64,000 nt of DNA from Myxococcus xanthus. GTDB taxonomy: Bacteria > Myxococcota > Myxococcia > Myxococcales > Myxococcaceae. Made by a program: the position numbers and the translations under genes. Shown here piece after piece: positions 8,708-18,700 of the stretch (the first letter of the stretch is position 1; each line of letters starts with the position of its first letter). The stretch spans positions 1 to 64,000 of the forward strand of contig NZ_JABFNS010000017.1 of assembly GCF_013116825.1 (NCBI RefSeq), read 5' to 3'. The notes beneath the pieces were generated by a model, which did not search any database, was not told the DNA's origin, and saw only the letters and a list, made by a program, of their open reading frames with translations.

Positions 8708-9847
8708 ATGGACTTCAGTTGGACTCACGAGCAGGTGGAGCTCTATGACCGTGCCCTCGCCTTCGCGCGAGCGCAGTTGCCCGAGGCCGCAAAGCCCAGC
8801 AAGGAAGTCCTGCCACGCGATTCGTGGCAACGCTGCGGTGAGTTCGGCTTCCTGGGGCTGCCCGTGCCCGCGGCGCATGGCGGACTGGGGCTGGACACAC
8901 TGACCACCGCGCGGGTGATGGAGGCGCTGGGGCGTGGCTGCGTGGACACCGGGCTGGTGTTCTCCGTGGGAGCGCACCTCTTCGCCTGCGTGATGCCCAT
9001 CCTGGAGAGCGGGGATGACGCGCAGAAGGCCCGGTACCTGCCCCGCCTGTGCTCGGGGGAATGGGTGGGCGCCAACGCCATCTCCGAACCCGAAGCGGGC
9101 TCGGATGTGTTTGCCCTGAAGACGCGCGCGGTGCGGGACGGCGACGGCTACGTGCTCGACGGCGGCAAGAGCTACGTCACCAATGGCCCTTCCGCGGACG
9201 TCTTCCTCGTCTACGCCGCCACGCAGCCGGCCCATGGGTACATGGGCCTGAGCGCATTCCTCGTCGAGAAGGACACGCCGGGCCTGTCCGTCGGGCGCGC
9301 CTTCGAGAAGATGGGGCTGTCCACGTCGCCCATTGCCCCCATCTACCTGGAGGGGTGCCGTGTCCCGGAGTCCGCGCGGCTGGGTGCGGAGGGACAGGGC
9401 GCGGCGATGTTCAAGCGCTCCATGCAATGGGAGCGCGCATGCCTCTTCGCCGCCTACGTGGGCGTGATGGAGCGGGTGCTCGAACAGACGGCGGACTTCG
9501 CCCGGACCCGCAAGCAGTTCAAGAAGGCCCTGGGGAAGAACCAGGCCATCTCCCACAAGCTGGCGGACATGAAGCAGCGGCTGGAGGCCTCCCGGCTGCT
9601 GCTGTACCAGGCCTGCTGGAAGATGGACCGAGGCCAGGACGCCGTCATGGAAGTGTCCCTGGCCAAGCTGGCCATCAGCGAGGCCGCCATCCAGAGCGGC
9701 CTGGACGCCATCCAGATTCACGGCGGCATGGGCTACGTGGCCGAAACGGGCATCGAGCGCGTGCTGCGTGACGCCATTCCCAGCGCCATCTTCTCCGGCA
9801 CCTCCGAAATCCAACGCGACATCATCGCCAACCAGCTCGGCCTATGA
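8708..9847 (+). CDS. Acyl-CoA dehydrogenase-like prolyl-carrier oxidase (PltE/RedW-type)
   Basis: The protein is 379 residues from ATG 8708, preceded by AGGAAA. It has the full acyl-CoA dehydrogenase layout: a helical N-terminal domain (MDFSWTHEQ), the FAD-binding middle strand NAISEPEAGSDVFAL, a KSYVTNGPSADVFL segment, and the C-terminal IHGGMGYVAETGIERVLRDA with FSGTSEIQRDII. It overlaps the next gene, an amino-acid adenylating enzyme, by ATGA. In known pathways (pyoluteorin, prodiginines, leupyrrin) this pair activates L-proline, loads it on a carrier protein and oxidises the ring to pyrrole-2-carboxyl-S-carrier. Family membership is clear; the proline substrate is inferred from the pairing and from the partner's sequence type. 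Confidence 0.88.
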   Translation: MDFSWTHEQVELYDRALAFARAQLPEAAKPSKEVLPRDSWQRCGEFGFLGLPVPAAHGGLGLDTLTTARVMEALGRGCVDTGLVFSVGAHLFACVMPILESGDDAQKARYLPRLCSGEWVGANAISEPEAGSDVFALKTRAVRDGDGYVLDGGKSYVTNGPSADVFLVYAATQPAHGYMGLSAFLVEKDTPGLSVGRAFEKMGLSTSPIAPIYLEGCRVPESARLGAEGQGAAMFKRSMQWERACLFAAYVGVMERVLEQTADFARTRKQFKKALGKNQAISHKLADMKQRLEASRLLLYQACWKMDRGQDAVMEVSLAKLAISEAAIQSGLDAIQIHGGMGYVAETGIERVLRDAIPSAIFSGTSEIQRDIIANQLGL

Positions 9848-11358
9848 CACTCGACCAAATCGTCATCCGTGCAGCGGCGAAGGCTCCCGAGTCCATCGCC
9901 ATCAAGGGCCCCGATGGGACCCTCACCTACGGCCAACTGGACGCGCTCGCCAACCGCATCGCCCGCGCGCTCCAGGAGCTGGGCGTGAAGAAGGGAGACC
10001 GCGTGGGGCTGTGGACGGAGAAGTCCGTGCGCGCCGTCGCCGCGATGCAGGGCATTGCCCGGCTGGGCGCCGCCTACGTCCCCATGGACCCGCTGAACCC
10101 CGCGACGCGGACGCGGCTCATCCTCGACGACTGCGGCATCGACGTGATGGTGACCACCACCACGCGCGCGTCCGAGCTCCACAACGCCGGCGTGAGCCGG
10201 CTGCGCTACCTGCTGGTGGACGACAAGGGGCCCGAGATCTGCTGGAACCGGCTGTCCGGTTTCTCGTCTGAGCCGCTGCCGCCGCACGGCTCGGGCGACC
10301 ACGACCTGGCGTACATCCTCTACACGTCAGGCTCCACGGGAGCGCCCAAGGGCGTGTGCATCAGCCAGCGGAACGCGATGGCCTTCATCGAGTGGTGCCA
10401 TGCGCTCCTGGGCACCACGCCGGAGGACCGCTTCAGCAACCACGCGCCGTTCTTCTTCGACCTCTCGGTGCTGGACCTGTACGCGGCCTTCATGGGTGGC
10501 GCGTCCGTCACGCTCATCCCGGAGGCGCTGGCCTTCGCGCCGGAGAAGCTGGTGGAGCTGGTCCTCCGCGAGCGGTTCACCTGTTGGTACTCGGTGCCGT
10601 CGGCGCTGATGCTGATGATGCAGGAAGGCGGGCTGCTGAAGCATGGGGCGCTGCCCTTCCGCGCCGTGCTCTTCGCGGGCGAGCCGTTCCCCATCCGGCA
10701 CCTGCGCCCGCTTCGTGAGCACCTGCGGCAGGCGCGGTTCTTCAATCTCTATGGCCCCACGGAGACCAACGTCTGCACCTTCCATGAAGTGACGGACATT
10801 TCGCCCCACCGCACCGAGCCGGTGCCCATTGGGCGCGCGAGCTGTGGCAACCGCGTGTGGTTGGCCCGTCCGCCGCCGGACTCAGAGGAAGCGCGGGAGG
10901 AAGGCGACGGCGTGGGCGAGCTGATGGTGGAAGGCCCCACGGTGATGCTGGGCTACTGGGGCCAGCCCCGCCATGGGAGCGGGCCGTATGCCACGGGGGA
11001 CCGCTGCCGCGAGCTGCCAGACGGCACGTTCGAATACCTGGGCCGCCGCGACAACATGCTGAAGGTGCGCGGGCGCCGCATCGAAGCGGGCGAAATCGAA
11101 GCGGCGCTGCTCACGCACCCGGACATCCGCGAGGCAGGCGTGATTGCCACCGGCTCCGGCCTGGAAGCGCGGCTGGTGGCCTTCGTGGTCAGCGGCGCCA
11201 GCAAGCCCCCTTCCCTGCTCAAGGTGAAGAAGCACTGCGCGGAGCGGTTGCCTCGCTACATGATTGTCGACGAGGTCCGCGTGCTGCCCGAGCTGCCCCG
11301 GACGCCCAACGGCAAGCTCAACCGGCGCGCACTCCGGGAACTGACGCAGGCGCCTTGA
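9844..11358 (+). CDS. Stand-alone adenylation enzyme, probable L-proline:carrier ligase (PltF/RedM-type)
   Basis: The protein is 504 residues and translationally coupled to the dehydrogenase. ANL-superfamily motifs appear in order: the phosphate loop YILYTSGSTGAPKG (residues ~157-170), FNLYGPTETNVCTFHEV (the A5 block, with the NVCT extension typical of proline-activating enzymes), YATGDRCRELPDG, LGRRDNMLKVRGRRIE (hinge) and the C-terminal lysine in RTPNGKLNRRAL. It has no carrier or condensation domain, so it must load a separate carrier protein. No free-standing carrier gene lies beside it. Candidates are the ACP of the divergent KS-ACP protein or a gene beyond the left end. The stop is followed within 12 bases by a strong hairpin. 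Confidence 0.88.
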   Translation: MTLDQIVIRAAAKAPESIAIKGPDGTLTYGQLDALANRIARALQELGVKKGDRVGLWTEKSVRAVAAMQGIARLGAAYVPMDPLNPATRTRLILDDCGIDVMVTTTTRASELHNAGVSRLRYLLVDDKGPEICWNRLSGFSSEPLPPHGSGDHDLAYILYTSGSTGAPKGVCISQRNAMAFIEWCHALLGTTPEDRFSNHAPFFFDLSVLDLYAAFMGGASVTLIPEALAFAPEKLVELVLRERFTCWYSVPSALMLMMQEGGLLKHGALPFRAVLFAGEPFPIRHLRPLREHLRQARFFNLYGPTETNVCTFHEVTDISPHRTEPVPIGRASCGNRVWLARPPPDSEEAREEGDGVGELMVEGPTVMLGYWGQPRHGSGPYATGDRCRELPDGTFEYLGRRDNMLKVRGRRIEAGEIEAALLTHPDIREAGVIATGSGLEARLVAFVVSGASKPPSLLKVKKHCAERLPRYMIVDEVRVLPELPRTPNGKLNRRALRELTQAP

Positions 11359-11369
11359 GGCAGTAACGG

Positions 11370-11394
11370 CGGCCGCCAGCGCGACTGGCGGCCG
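11370..11394 (+). terminator. GC-rich hairpin after the starter-unit genes
   Basis: Perfect 10-bp arms CGGCCGCCAG and CTGGCGGCCG flank a 5-base loop, beginning 12 bases after the adenylation gene stop. There is no T-tract, so it is either a non-classical terminator or an mRNA 3'-end stabiliser. Confidence 0.45.
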
Positions 11395-11494
11395 TCCCCA
11401 CACCGTCCGTGCAACCGCCCACGGCCGCCCACAACGTCTCCTCGACTTCGTACAGGCCCCCGACCATGATGGCCGCGCGCGTCAACCGGGCCAC

Positions 11495-14400
11495 ATGGAT
11501 TCCACCACAGCTGAACGTCCTCGCCGGCGGTGGGCTCGAATCATCGCGGGCGTGGTTTTTACAATCCTGGTCGTGCTCCCCGCGCTGACACTGGTCGCTG
11601 CCGGGGTGGTGCTGCGCAACCTCGACAGTCCCTGGCTGAAGCAGCCCATTGTCTCCAAGGTGGAGGCGGCCACCGGGCTCCAGGTGGACTACCAGGTCGC
11701 CCAGGTCCAGCTCCTCTCGGGGTTGAAGCTGGGTGGGCTGGTGGTGCGGACGCCCGCTCCGTTCCATACCGCCGCCCCGGAGCTGCTGCGCGTCGGCGCG
11801 TTGGAGGCGCACTGGTCCCCCCGTGCGCTGGTGACCGGCCCCGTCCGGATTGAGCGGGTGGTGGTGCGGGACGTGGCGCTCGCCCTGGTCGCTGACGATT
11901 CAGGCGCCACCTCCCTCACAGGACTGAGGAGCACTGAAGCCCCAGCGCCGCCGCCCATTGAAACGCCAGTGGGTGCCTCCCAGCAGGTCACAGACCTCCT
12001 GGGAGCGCCGCTTCCTGTCAGGCACGTCGATGTGTCGGGCGTGTCGCTGAGCTACGTCCGCGTCCAGCGTGGCGAAGTCGCCGAGCGCTGGTCCCTGGGC
12101 GGGCTCGCGGCGCGGGTCGAAGCGAAGCATCACGACGGGGAATGGAAGGTCTTCGCGAACCTGGGCCAGGCGGGTGCCCCGCTGCCGCTGGCGCTGCGCC
12201 ACGAAGGCTCCGCCACGCCCCCGGCCCTCGCGGAGCTGGCGTTCGCCCTTTCGATGGAGGCTGGCGCTTCGGCCGCTCGCGCGCAGGTGGACATCGATGT
12301 CACCCAGCAGTCCTTCGACCCACGTTTCTCGGTCCGATCGCTGCTTCACGGCGCGGTGGCCGCGCGGTTCGACACCGAGAAGCGCCACATCGCCGTGGAG
12401 TTGGAGCGCACCCGGCTGACGGACAGCGCGGAGCTCGAGGCCCAGGCCGTGCTCCCGGATGCCGCGGGCGAGCCCCCGGTCGTGACGCGCGCCCTGGCGG
12501 ACATCGAGCTGGGAAGGCTGCTGGCGGCAATCCCTTCCGAATGGCGTCCGTTCACGCTCGAGCGTGGCAAGGTCAAGCTGGACGCACGAGATGTCACCCT
12601 GAGCGCGATGCCTCAACTGGGGCCTCGCGGCAGACTGGGCCTGGACGTGGACGTCGCGTCGCTCCGGATGACCGGTGAGCCGGTCCGGCTGGCGCTCGGC
12701 GGAGGACGCGTCACCCTGGTGGCGACGCCTGATCCGCGGCAGGGGCTCTCCGCGCAGCTGACGTTCGGAATCGATGGGCTCGACGTGGGAGGCCCCACGG
12801 CCCTGCGGATTCCAAAGGCCCACGGTGAAGTGAAGGGCCATCAGCTCCGCCCAGAGCCCTCCTCTCCGCTCCAGGTCGCCGGGGACGCGAGCCTGTCGGG
12901 CATGGTGGAGTCCCTGGACCTCCGGACTCCGGACCTGCGAGCGCAGGCCGAACGGATGGGCTTCCAGCTCAGCGCGCCGCTGGCGGCGGCGCCTCCCCTC
13001 GCACTGAGCGCGAACGTGCCCGTCGGGGCGCTCCATGTGTCGTCGCCGGATGGGCGCACGCTGCTGAAGGGCCCCGTGCGCGTGAAGTTCGATGCGTCGG
13101 ACGCGTTCCCGCGGCTCGACGAGCCCCAGCTCAGCCGAGGCCGCGCGCAGTTCGTGCTCGACGTCGGCGACCTGCAGGCGTCCCTGGATGCCACCAAGGA
13201 CACCGACGCGGTGTCTTACACCCTGGCCGCTCGGACACCGGACCTCGCCGCCGCCCGCCCCTTCATTCCCGACCCGGTCGCGGCGCGCATTCCGTGGCAG
13301 CACCTGGGCGTGCGCCTGGACTCCAAGGGCAGCGTGAAGGCGCTCTTCTCACCCGCGCCACGGCTGGAGCACCGCACGGAGCTGAAGCTGCAACGGCCCG
13401 CGTGGGACAACGTGACGGCCAGCGACGTCGCCGTCGTGGTGCGCTCGCGGGGTGACGCCTGGCGCCACCAGGGCGACGTGGACCTGCGAATCGAAGGGCT
13501 CCGGGCTGGTGAGAAGGACTTGGGGCTCCAGCATCAGACGCTGACGCTGGACCTCAACCGCCGGAAGCCCGCGGTCCGGTTGGTGCTCACCAGTCATGAA
13601 GGGCCGAAGGTCATGCTGGACGCCGCGGCGGCGTTCGACCGGAAGGCCCGCGCCCTCCGCGTCGACGTGAAGGGCGACATCCCCCCACTGGGCCCTCTGG
13701 CGCCCTTGCTGGCCATGGCGCAGGTGCCCCCGGAGCTGGATGCCGGGCGGCTCGCGGTGGGCATCGAGCTGCACGGCACGCTTCGCGGCGTGCTCACGGG
13801 CGTCACAGCCGATGGCACGCCGCGACTCGCCCCGGCCCCTGCGCGTACCGCCAGCTTCGATGGAACGGCGGTGGTGAGCGCGCGGGGCCTGCGCTGGAGG
13901 CAGGACGCCCTGTCACTCAACGTTCCCGCGCTGCATTGGCAGTTGGCGTCTCGCGTCGAAGGTCCCAGACGAACCGTTCACAGTGACCTGCGCGTGGAGA
14001 AGCTCACGGTCGGAATGAGCGATCGGCGGCTGTCCTTCTCGGAGCTGACCAGCGACACCACCGCCAGCTTCACGGAGGTGCTGGAAGCGGACGACATCGA
14101 GCTGAAGCAGCACTTGAAGCTCCGCGCGTTGGAACAGAAACCGGCGCTGCCCTACCCGGTCCAGGACGTGGAAGCGACGTTCTCCGCGCGGCGCAAGCCC
14201 ACGGGCGTCATCCACGTTCCCCAGCTCCACCTGAGCAACGCGGGGACCAGCACCCATTTGAAGGTCCGGGGGCGGCTCGACCTCAGCGAGGACCGGCGCC
14301 GCCTGGGGCTCCGGGGCGAGCTGTCGCAGGACATGGCCAGGCTCGCGCGCCCCGGGATATTGGAGGGAAGCGGCAAGGTCACCGTCGATTTCCGCGTGGG

Positions 14401-15184
14401 CTCCCCCGACCTCACCGTCTTCCGGACCGTCTCCAACCTGCTCCTCCAGGACTTGAACCTGCGCCTGCCCGAGCAGGGGTTCGAGATTGAAGGGATGGAC
14501 GGCAACGTCCCGCTCACCGAGAACCTCGAGTTCAGCGAGGGACAACTGCGGCTGCTGAGCGACATCGACGTGAACCCGTACCCGATGCTTCGTTTCGCCG
14601 ACCAGCATCCCCTGCTCTCCCGCAGCGGGTACGTGTCCGCCAAACGCATCAGCACGCCGCTCGTCGCCGTCGCGCCCCTGGCGGGGAACCTGTCCATCAA
14701 CCAGCACGTCGTCTCCATGACGCAGCTGGAGATGGGGGTTCGCGGTGGGCGCATCACCGGACAGTGGCTCCTGGACTGGCAAGGCAAGCACTCCACCCTG
14801 GAGGCCCGCGTGCGAGCCACCGGGGTCCAGTCATCCCGAGGCGAGCCCTTCGACGGCAATGCCGCCGTGGTCATCTCCGCGAAGGACCGCAGCATCAATG
14901 GCCGCGCGGAGATTCTGCGCATTGGCAACCGCCACCTGCTGGACCTGCTCGACATCGAAGACCCCCGCCATGTCAACCCCGCCACCAACCGGGTCCGCTA
15001 TGCCTTGCGGCTGGGCTACCCGGAGCACGTGCGGGTGAGCTTCAACCACGGCTTCGGCAGCCTGCGCATCACCATGGGCGGCCTGGCGAAGCTGCTCAGC
15101 ATCGACGAAATCCGAGGCATCCCCATGGGCCCCATCGTCGACCAGCTCATCAAATCCATGACTCCTCCGGAGACCACGCCATGA
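11495..15184 (+). CDS. AsmA/TamB-like inner-membrane-anchored envelope protein
   Basis: The protein is 1229 residues. One N-terminal membrane helix (about residues 15-40) is followed by a very long stretch of short beta-strand-rich repeats with AsmA-like features: VEAATGLQVDYQVAQVQLLS and LGGLVVRTP near the start, and a C-terminal segment with RGGRITGQWLLDWQGKHSTL. Proteins of this family anchor in the inner membrane and span the periplasm as hydrophobic grooves, helping lipid movement or outer-membrane assembly. The call rests on topology and repeat style, not on a single diagnostic motif. It is the first gene of a three-gene operon and its stop overlaps the next start by ATGA. Confidence 0.75.
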   Translation: MDSTTAERPRRRWARIIAGVVFTILVVLPALTLVAAGVVLRNLDSPWLKQPIVSKVEAATGLQVDYQVAQVQLLSGLKLGGLVVRTPAPFHTAAPELLRVGALEAHWSPRALVTGPVRIERVVVRDVALALVADDSGATSLTGLRSTEAPAPPPIETPVGASQQVTDLLGAPLPVRHVDVSGVSLSYVRVQRGEVAERWSLGGLAARVEAKHHDGEWKVFANLGQAGAPLPLALRHEGSATPPALAELAFALSMEAGASAARAQVDIDVTQQSFDPRFSVRSLLHGAVAARFDTEKRHIAVELERTRLTDSAELEAQAVLPDAAGEPPVVTRALADIELGRLLAAIPSEWRPFTLERGKVKLDARDVTLSAMPQLGPRGRLGLDVDVASLRMTGEPVRLALGGGRVTLVATPDPRQGLSAQLTFGIDGLDVGGPTALRIPKAHGEVKGHQLRPEPSSPLQVAGDASLSGMVESLDLRTPDLRAQAERMGFQLSAPLAAAPPLALSANVPVGALHVSSPDGRTLLKGPVRVKFDASDAFPRLDEPQLSRGRAQFVLDVGDLQASLDATKDTDAVSYTLAARTPDLAAARPFIPDPVAARIPWQHLGVRLDSKGSVKALFSPAPRLEHRTELKLQRPAWDNVTASDVAVVVRSRGDAWRHQGDVDLRIEGLRAGEKDLGLQHQTLTLDLNRRKPAVRLVLTSHEGPKVMLDAAAAFDRKARALRVDVKGDIPPLGPLAPLLAMAQVPPELDAGRLAVGIELHGTLRGVLTGVTADGTPRLAPAPARTASFDGTAVVSARGLRWRQDALSLNVPALHWQLASRVEGPRRTVHSDLRVEKLTVGMSDRRLSFSELTSDTTASFTEVLEADDIELKQHLKLRALEQKPALPYPVQDVEATFSARRKPTGVIHVPQLHLSNAGTSTHLKVRGRLDLSEDRRRLGLRGELSQDMARLARPGILEGSGKVTVDFRVGSPDLTVFRTVSNLLLQDLNLRLPEQGFEIEGMDGNVPLTENLEFSEGQLRLLSDIDVNPYPMLRFADQHPLLSRSGYVSAKRISTPLVAVAPLAGNLSINQHVVSMTQLEMGVRGGRITGQWLLDWQGKHSTLEARVRATGVQSSRGEPFDGNAAVVISAKDRSINGRAEILRIGNRHLLDLLDIEDPRHVNPATNRVRYALRLGYPEHVRVSFNHGFGSLRITMGGLAKLLSIDEIRGIPMGPIVDQLIKSMTPPETTP

Positions 15185-15720
15185 AACACCGTGGGTTGCT
15201 GCTGTGGGCCGCCCTCGCCACGCCCGGGTGCATCAGCGCGCCGGAGATTGTCATGGTGGACCGCGCGACGGCGCTCGAGGAACAGGCCGCGGGCTCGTTC
15301 AAGGACGTGGAGCAGCGGCTGGCTCGCGCGGGCATGAACCCCACGCCGGCGCCGTTCACACCCAACCAGTTGGAAGAGCTGGGCATCCAGCCCACGCCGC
15401 TGGTGGAGAACATCGGCAGGACGCCCGCGGACCGCGTTGACGACCTGCTCCGTCGCCACTGCGTGGGTGAAGGGCGGGACGGGCTGCTGGTGAATACCCG
15501 GCGCCGCTGCCAGGCCGGGCGCATGACAGCCGACGACGTGGCCCTGGTCGAGCGGGTGAATCGCTCCCGTCAGCTGCTCTGGAAGTGGATGCGGTCGGCC
15601 CGCCCCGACGTCCCGGAAGAGACGCTGCGCCGGAACTGGCACAAGGCGCACGCGGAGGGTGTCGTCTGCGGCGGTTGGGTCGAGGCCGAGGATGGGACCT
15701 GGGGAGAGAAGCAGTGCTGA
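15181..15720 (+). CDS. Small Cys-rich predicted lipoprotein
   Basis: The protein is 179 residues. MKHRGLLLWAALATPGC is a short signal sequence ending in a possible lipobox Cys. The mature part is polar and carries four more cysteines (RHCVGEG, RRRCQAG, VVCGGW and the C-terminal KQC), which could form two disulfides in the periplasm. I do not recognise the family. It starts inside the last codons of the AsmA-like gene (ATGA), and its end overlaps the GTG start of the next gene by seven bases, so the three proteins are probably made together and act at the same envelope site. Confidence 0.75.
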   Translation: MKHRGLLLWAALATPGCISAPEIVMVDRATALEEQAAGSFKDVEQRLARAGMNPTPAPFTPNQLEELGIQPTPLVENIGRTPADRVDDLLRRHCVGEGRDGLLVNTRRRCQAGRMTADDVALVERVNRSRQLLWKWMRSARPDVPEETLRRNWHKAHAEGVVCGGWVEAEDGTWGEKQC

Positions 15721-18700
15721 CGCGGCGGAGACGGGGCGTCGTGGCCCTGGTGACGCTGATCGCGGGGAGCGTCTGGGCGCAGGACGATGAGAACGATGGA
15801 GGGCTGCGCACGCCCACCCGGCTCACCGTCGGCGTGGGCGACCAGTTCCTGGGGCAACTGACGCCTGACGGGAACACGTTGATTTTCGCGTCCAACCGCA
15901 GCATCGCGACCGAAATCTTCACGCAGGACCTGGAGCGCGGACGCGAGCGCCGGCTGTTCGACGAAGGCGCGGATGTCACGTGGCCGCGCATCAGTCCCGA
16001 CGGCAAGCACCTGCTCTACATCTCGTTCCGCGACCAGGCCGGTGGCCAGCTGTGCGTACGCGAGCTGCCCACCGCGAAAGAGCGCCGGTGCCTCGAAGGA
16101 GACGCCAACGCCCTCCAGGCGGAGTGGATGGACACCTCGCACATCGCGCTGGTGAGCCGGACCACCATCCAGGGCGACCTCCACCTGTCGCGCGTCGAGC
16201 TGGGCGGCGAGTGGCGCGTGACGCCCCTGCTCGAGCGGAACCTGACCAGCCCGACCCTTTCCCCGGATGGGCGCTGGCTGGTGTACGTCCCCATCGAACG
16301 CTCCGTGCGGCAGGTGGGCCCCGGCTTCGCCGCGCGCGCCGCGCCCCACCTGGAGGCGCTGCGCCTGGATGCCCCCGGCGCGAAGCCCGTCCCGCTGTCG
16401 CTCGACATCCCGGGGCAGACGGGACAGCCGACGTTCTCACGGGATGGGCGCTACCTGTACGTGGTGCAGTTCTTCACGGACTCGAATGCGGATGGCGTCA
16501 TCGACGCCAGCGACAGCGGCGTGCTGTTCCGGGTGCCCTTCGCGACGGAGCGTGACGACGCCGCCGAGCAAGCCGCCGCCGCCAATCCGGACCAGCTCAC
16601 CAGTGCGTCCTGGAACTGCCAGTACCCGGCGCCCGCGGCCACGTCTCTGGCGGCGACCTGTTCACGCGCGCAGTCCCTGGACGTGTACCAGATGCCGCTG
16701 GATGGCCAGGTCCCCAGTGCCTGGGATGCGCGCCGGCTCAGCGGAGAGTTGAGGATGGTGGGCCGGCGCGCCGATGAGCTGCTGCTCTATCGCCACCGGC
16801 TGCTGCTCGAGACGCGGCCCAGGCTTCGCCGCCTGCTGATGATGCGCATGAGCATGCTGCACCTGGCCTACGAGGACTTCAGCGCGGCGGAGTTCTACGC
16901 CCGCCACCTGGGCTCGGTGAGCGACCCCGCCACCGCGGGCCTGGAGGAACCGCTCCGCGCCCTCATCGACCACCGGCGCGCCATGAAGGAGCGCGAGCGG
17001 GGCCGCATGGTGGAGGAGCTGAGTGTCGCGGAGCAGAAGCGCATGGCCGCGCTGGAGCCCGCGAACGCGCGCAGCCCCGCGGCCGCTGTCTTCCAGCGCG
17101 TGGTGCGCAGCGAGTTGGCGGATGACGCGGGCGACTTCACGCGGGCCCGGAAGGAGCTGGAGGCGGCCGAAATCGCAGACACCACGCCGCGCGCGGTGCT
17201 GGAGGCGTATCACGCGCGCGCGGACGCGCTGTACCGGAAGCTCGATGCGCGCGAGCCTTTGATTGAAGCGGGCCGGCGGCTCTCCGAGCACCGCATCTTC
17301 CCGGCCGACGACCAGCTCGACTTCGCGCGTGCCGCGGTCCGCGCCCTGTACCGGGGACGCCCCTACGACGAGGCGGACGCGGCGATGGCGCAGGCGCTCA
17401 CGACGGCGCCCGCCGGTTCGGCCTACGCGTACGCGCTGGAGCTGGGCCGCCACATCAATGCGCTCCGAAGCGAGCGGCCTCCTCGTGCCGTGCGGGAGGC
17501 GCTGATCGAATTCTACCGGCAGCAGAAGGACCCGCTGCGCAGACGGGTCCTGGTTCAGGACGCCGTGGAGCGGGCGGCGGGGCTCGGCGCCGATGGCATC
17601 ATGGAATCGCTGGCGATGGTCTACATCGACGACACGCCACCGGGGAGCGAGGAGCGACGCCGCGCCGAGCGGCTCTTTCGCCGCGCGCTGATGGGCCGCG
17701 CCTACCGGCGGCTGGCGCGGCAACGCCAGGACATGGCGCGCGCGGACTTCGACCTGGTGACGCAGCGGACGGGTTCGCTGGAAAGCGCCGTCGAAGCCAT
17801 GAACCTGCGCTTGCGAGCCGGCGTCAGTCCGGACGTGGTGGAGAAGGAAGTCACCACCACCGCTCCGAACATGGCGAAGCCGCTCGCGCACTTCGTGAAG
17901 GCCTACGTCACCGCGCGCCAGCTCTCCAAGTTGGAGGGAGATGCCCATGCGCAGGCCGTGACCTCGGCGGTGAGGGAGCTGCGTGCCGAGTGGCCGGCGC
18001 TGAAGAACCAGCGCGTGGTGCAGGCGCTCCTGGGCGCCATCCATCACGAGGACTTCCTGCGCAACCGCAACCCCGCCGCCGCCGAGCGCGCCAACCGCCA
18101 CTACATGGTGGCCCTGGACCTGATGCGGAACAACGTCCGCTACCGGGCCATGATTCTCGGCGCGCTGGGGCTGCTGCACACGCAGGTGGGCAACTTCCAC
18201 ATCGCCCTGGGCTACCTCGAACAGCGGGACAAGCTGCCGTACGTGGACAATTGGGCGGGGCTCGCGGTGTCCATGGCGCGGGCCCACGCACTGCTCCACG
18301 TCGACCGTGAAGCCGACGCGGCCCAGGCGGCGGACAAGGCCCTGGCCATGGTGGAGACCACGCAGCGGCTGTCCAGGTTCCTCCCGCTGGCCCTGGACCG
18401 CGCCGCGCTCTACAACCTCGCCGCCGGCCGCTTCGACCGGGCGCTGACGCTCTATGACCGGGAGCTGCCGCTCGTGGAGGCGCGCCCCCAGGATGAAGAG
18501 GGCCTGCGCAACCGGATGGTGGTGCGGCTGGCGCGCGGCGCCGCGGCGCTGGGTGCGGGTCAGCCGCAGCGGACCTTGGAGGACCTGGAGCAGGTCGAGC
18601 GAGACCTGGCGACGCCCGGTGTCCGGAGCGCGTTGAAGTGGGCCCACTCCACGCCCGAGCATGTCCTGCGCTCCTACCGCCTCATCGCCTCGGGCCTGCG

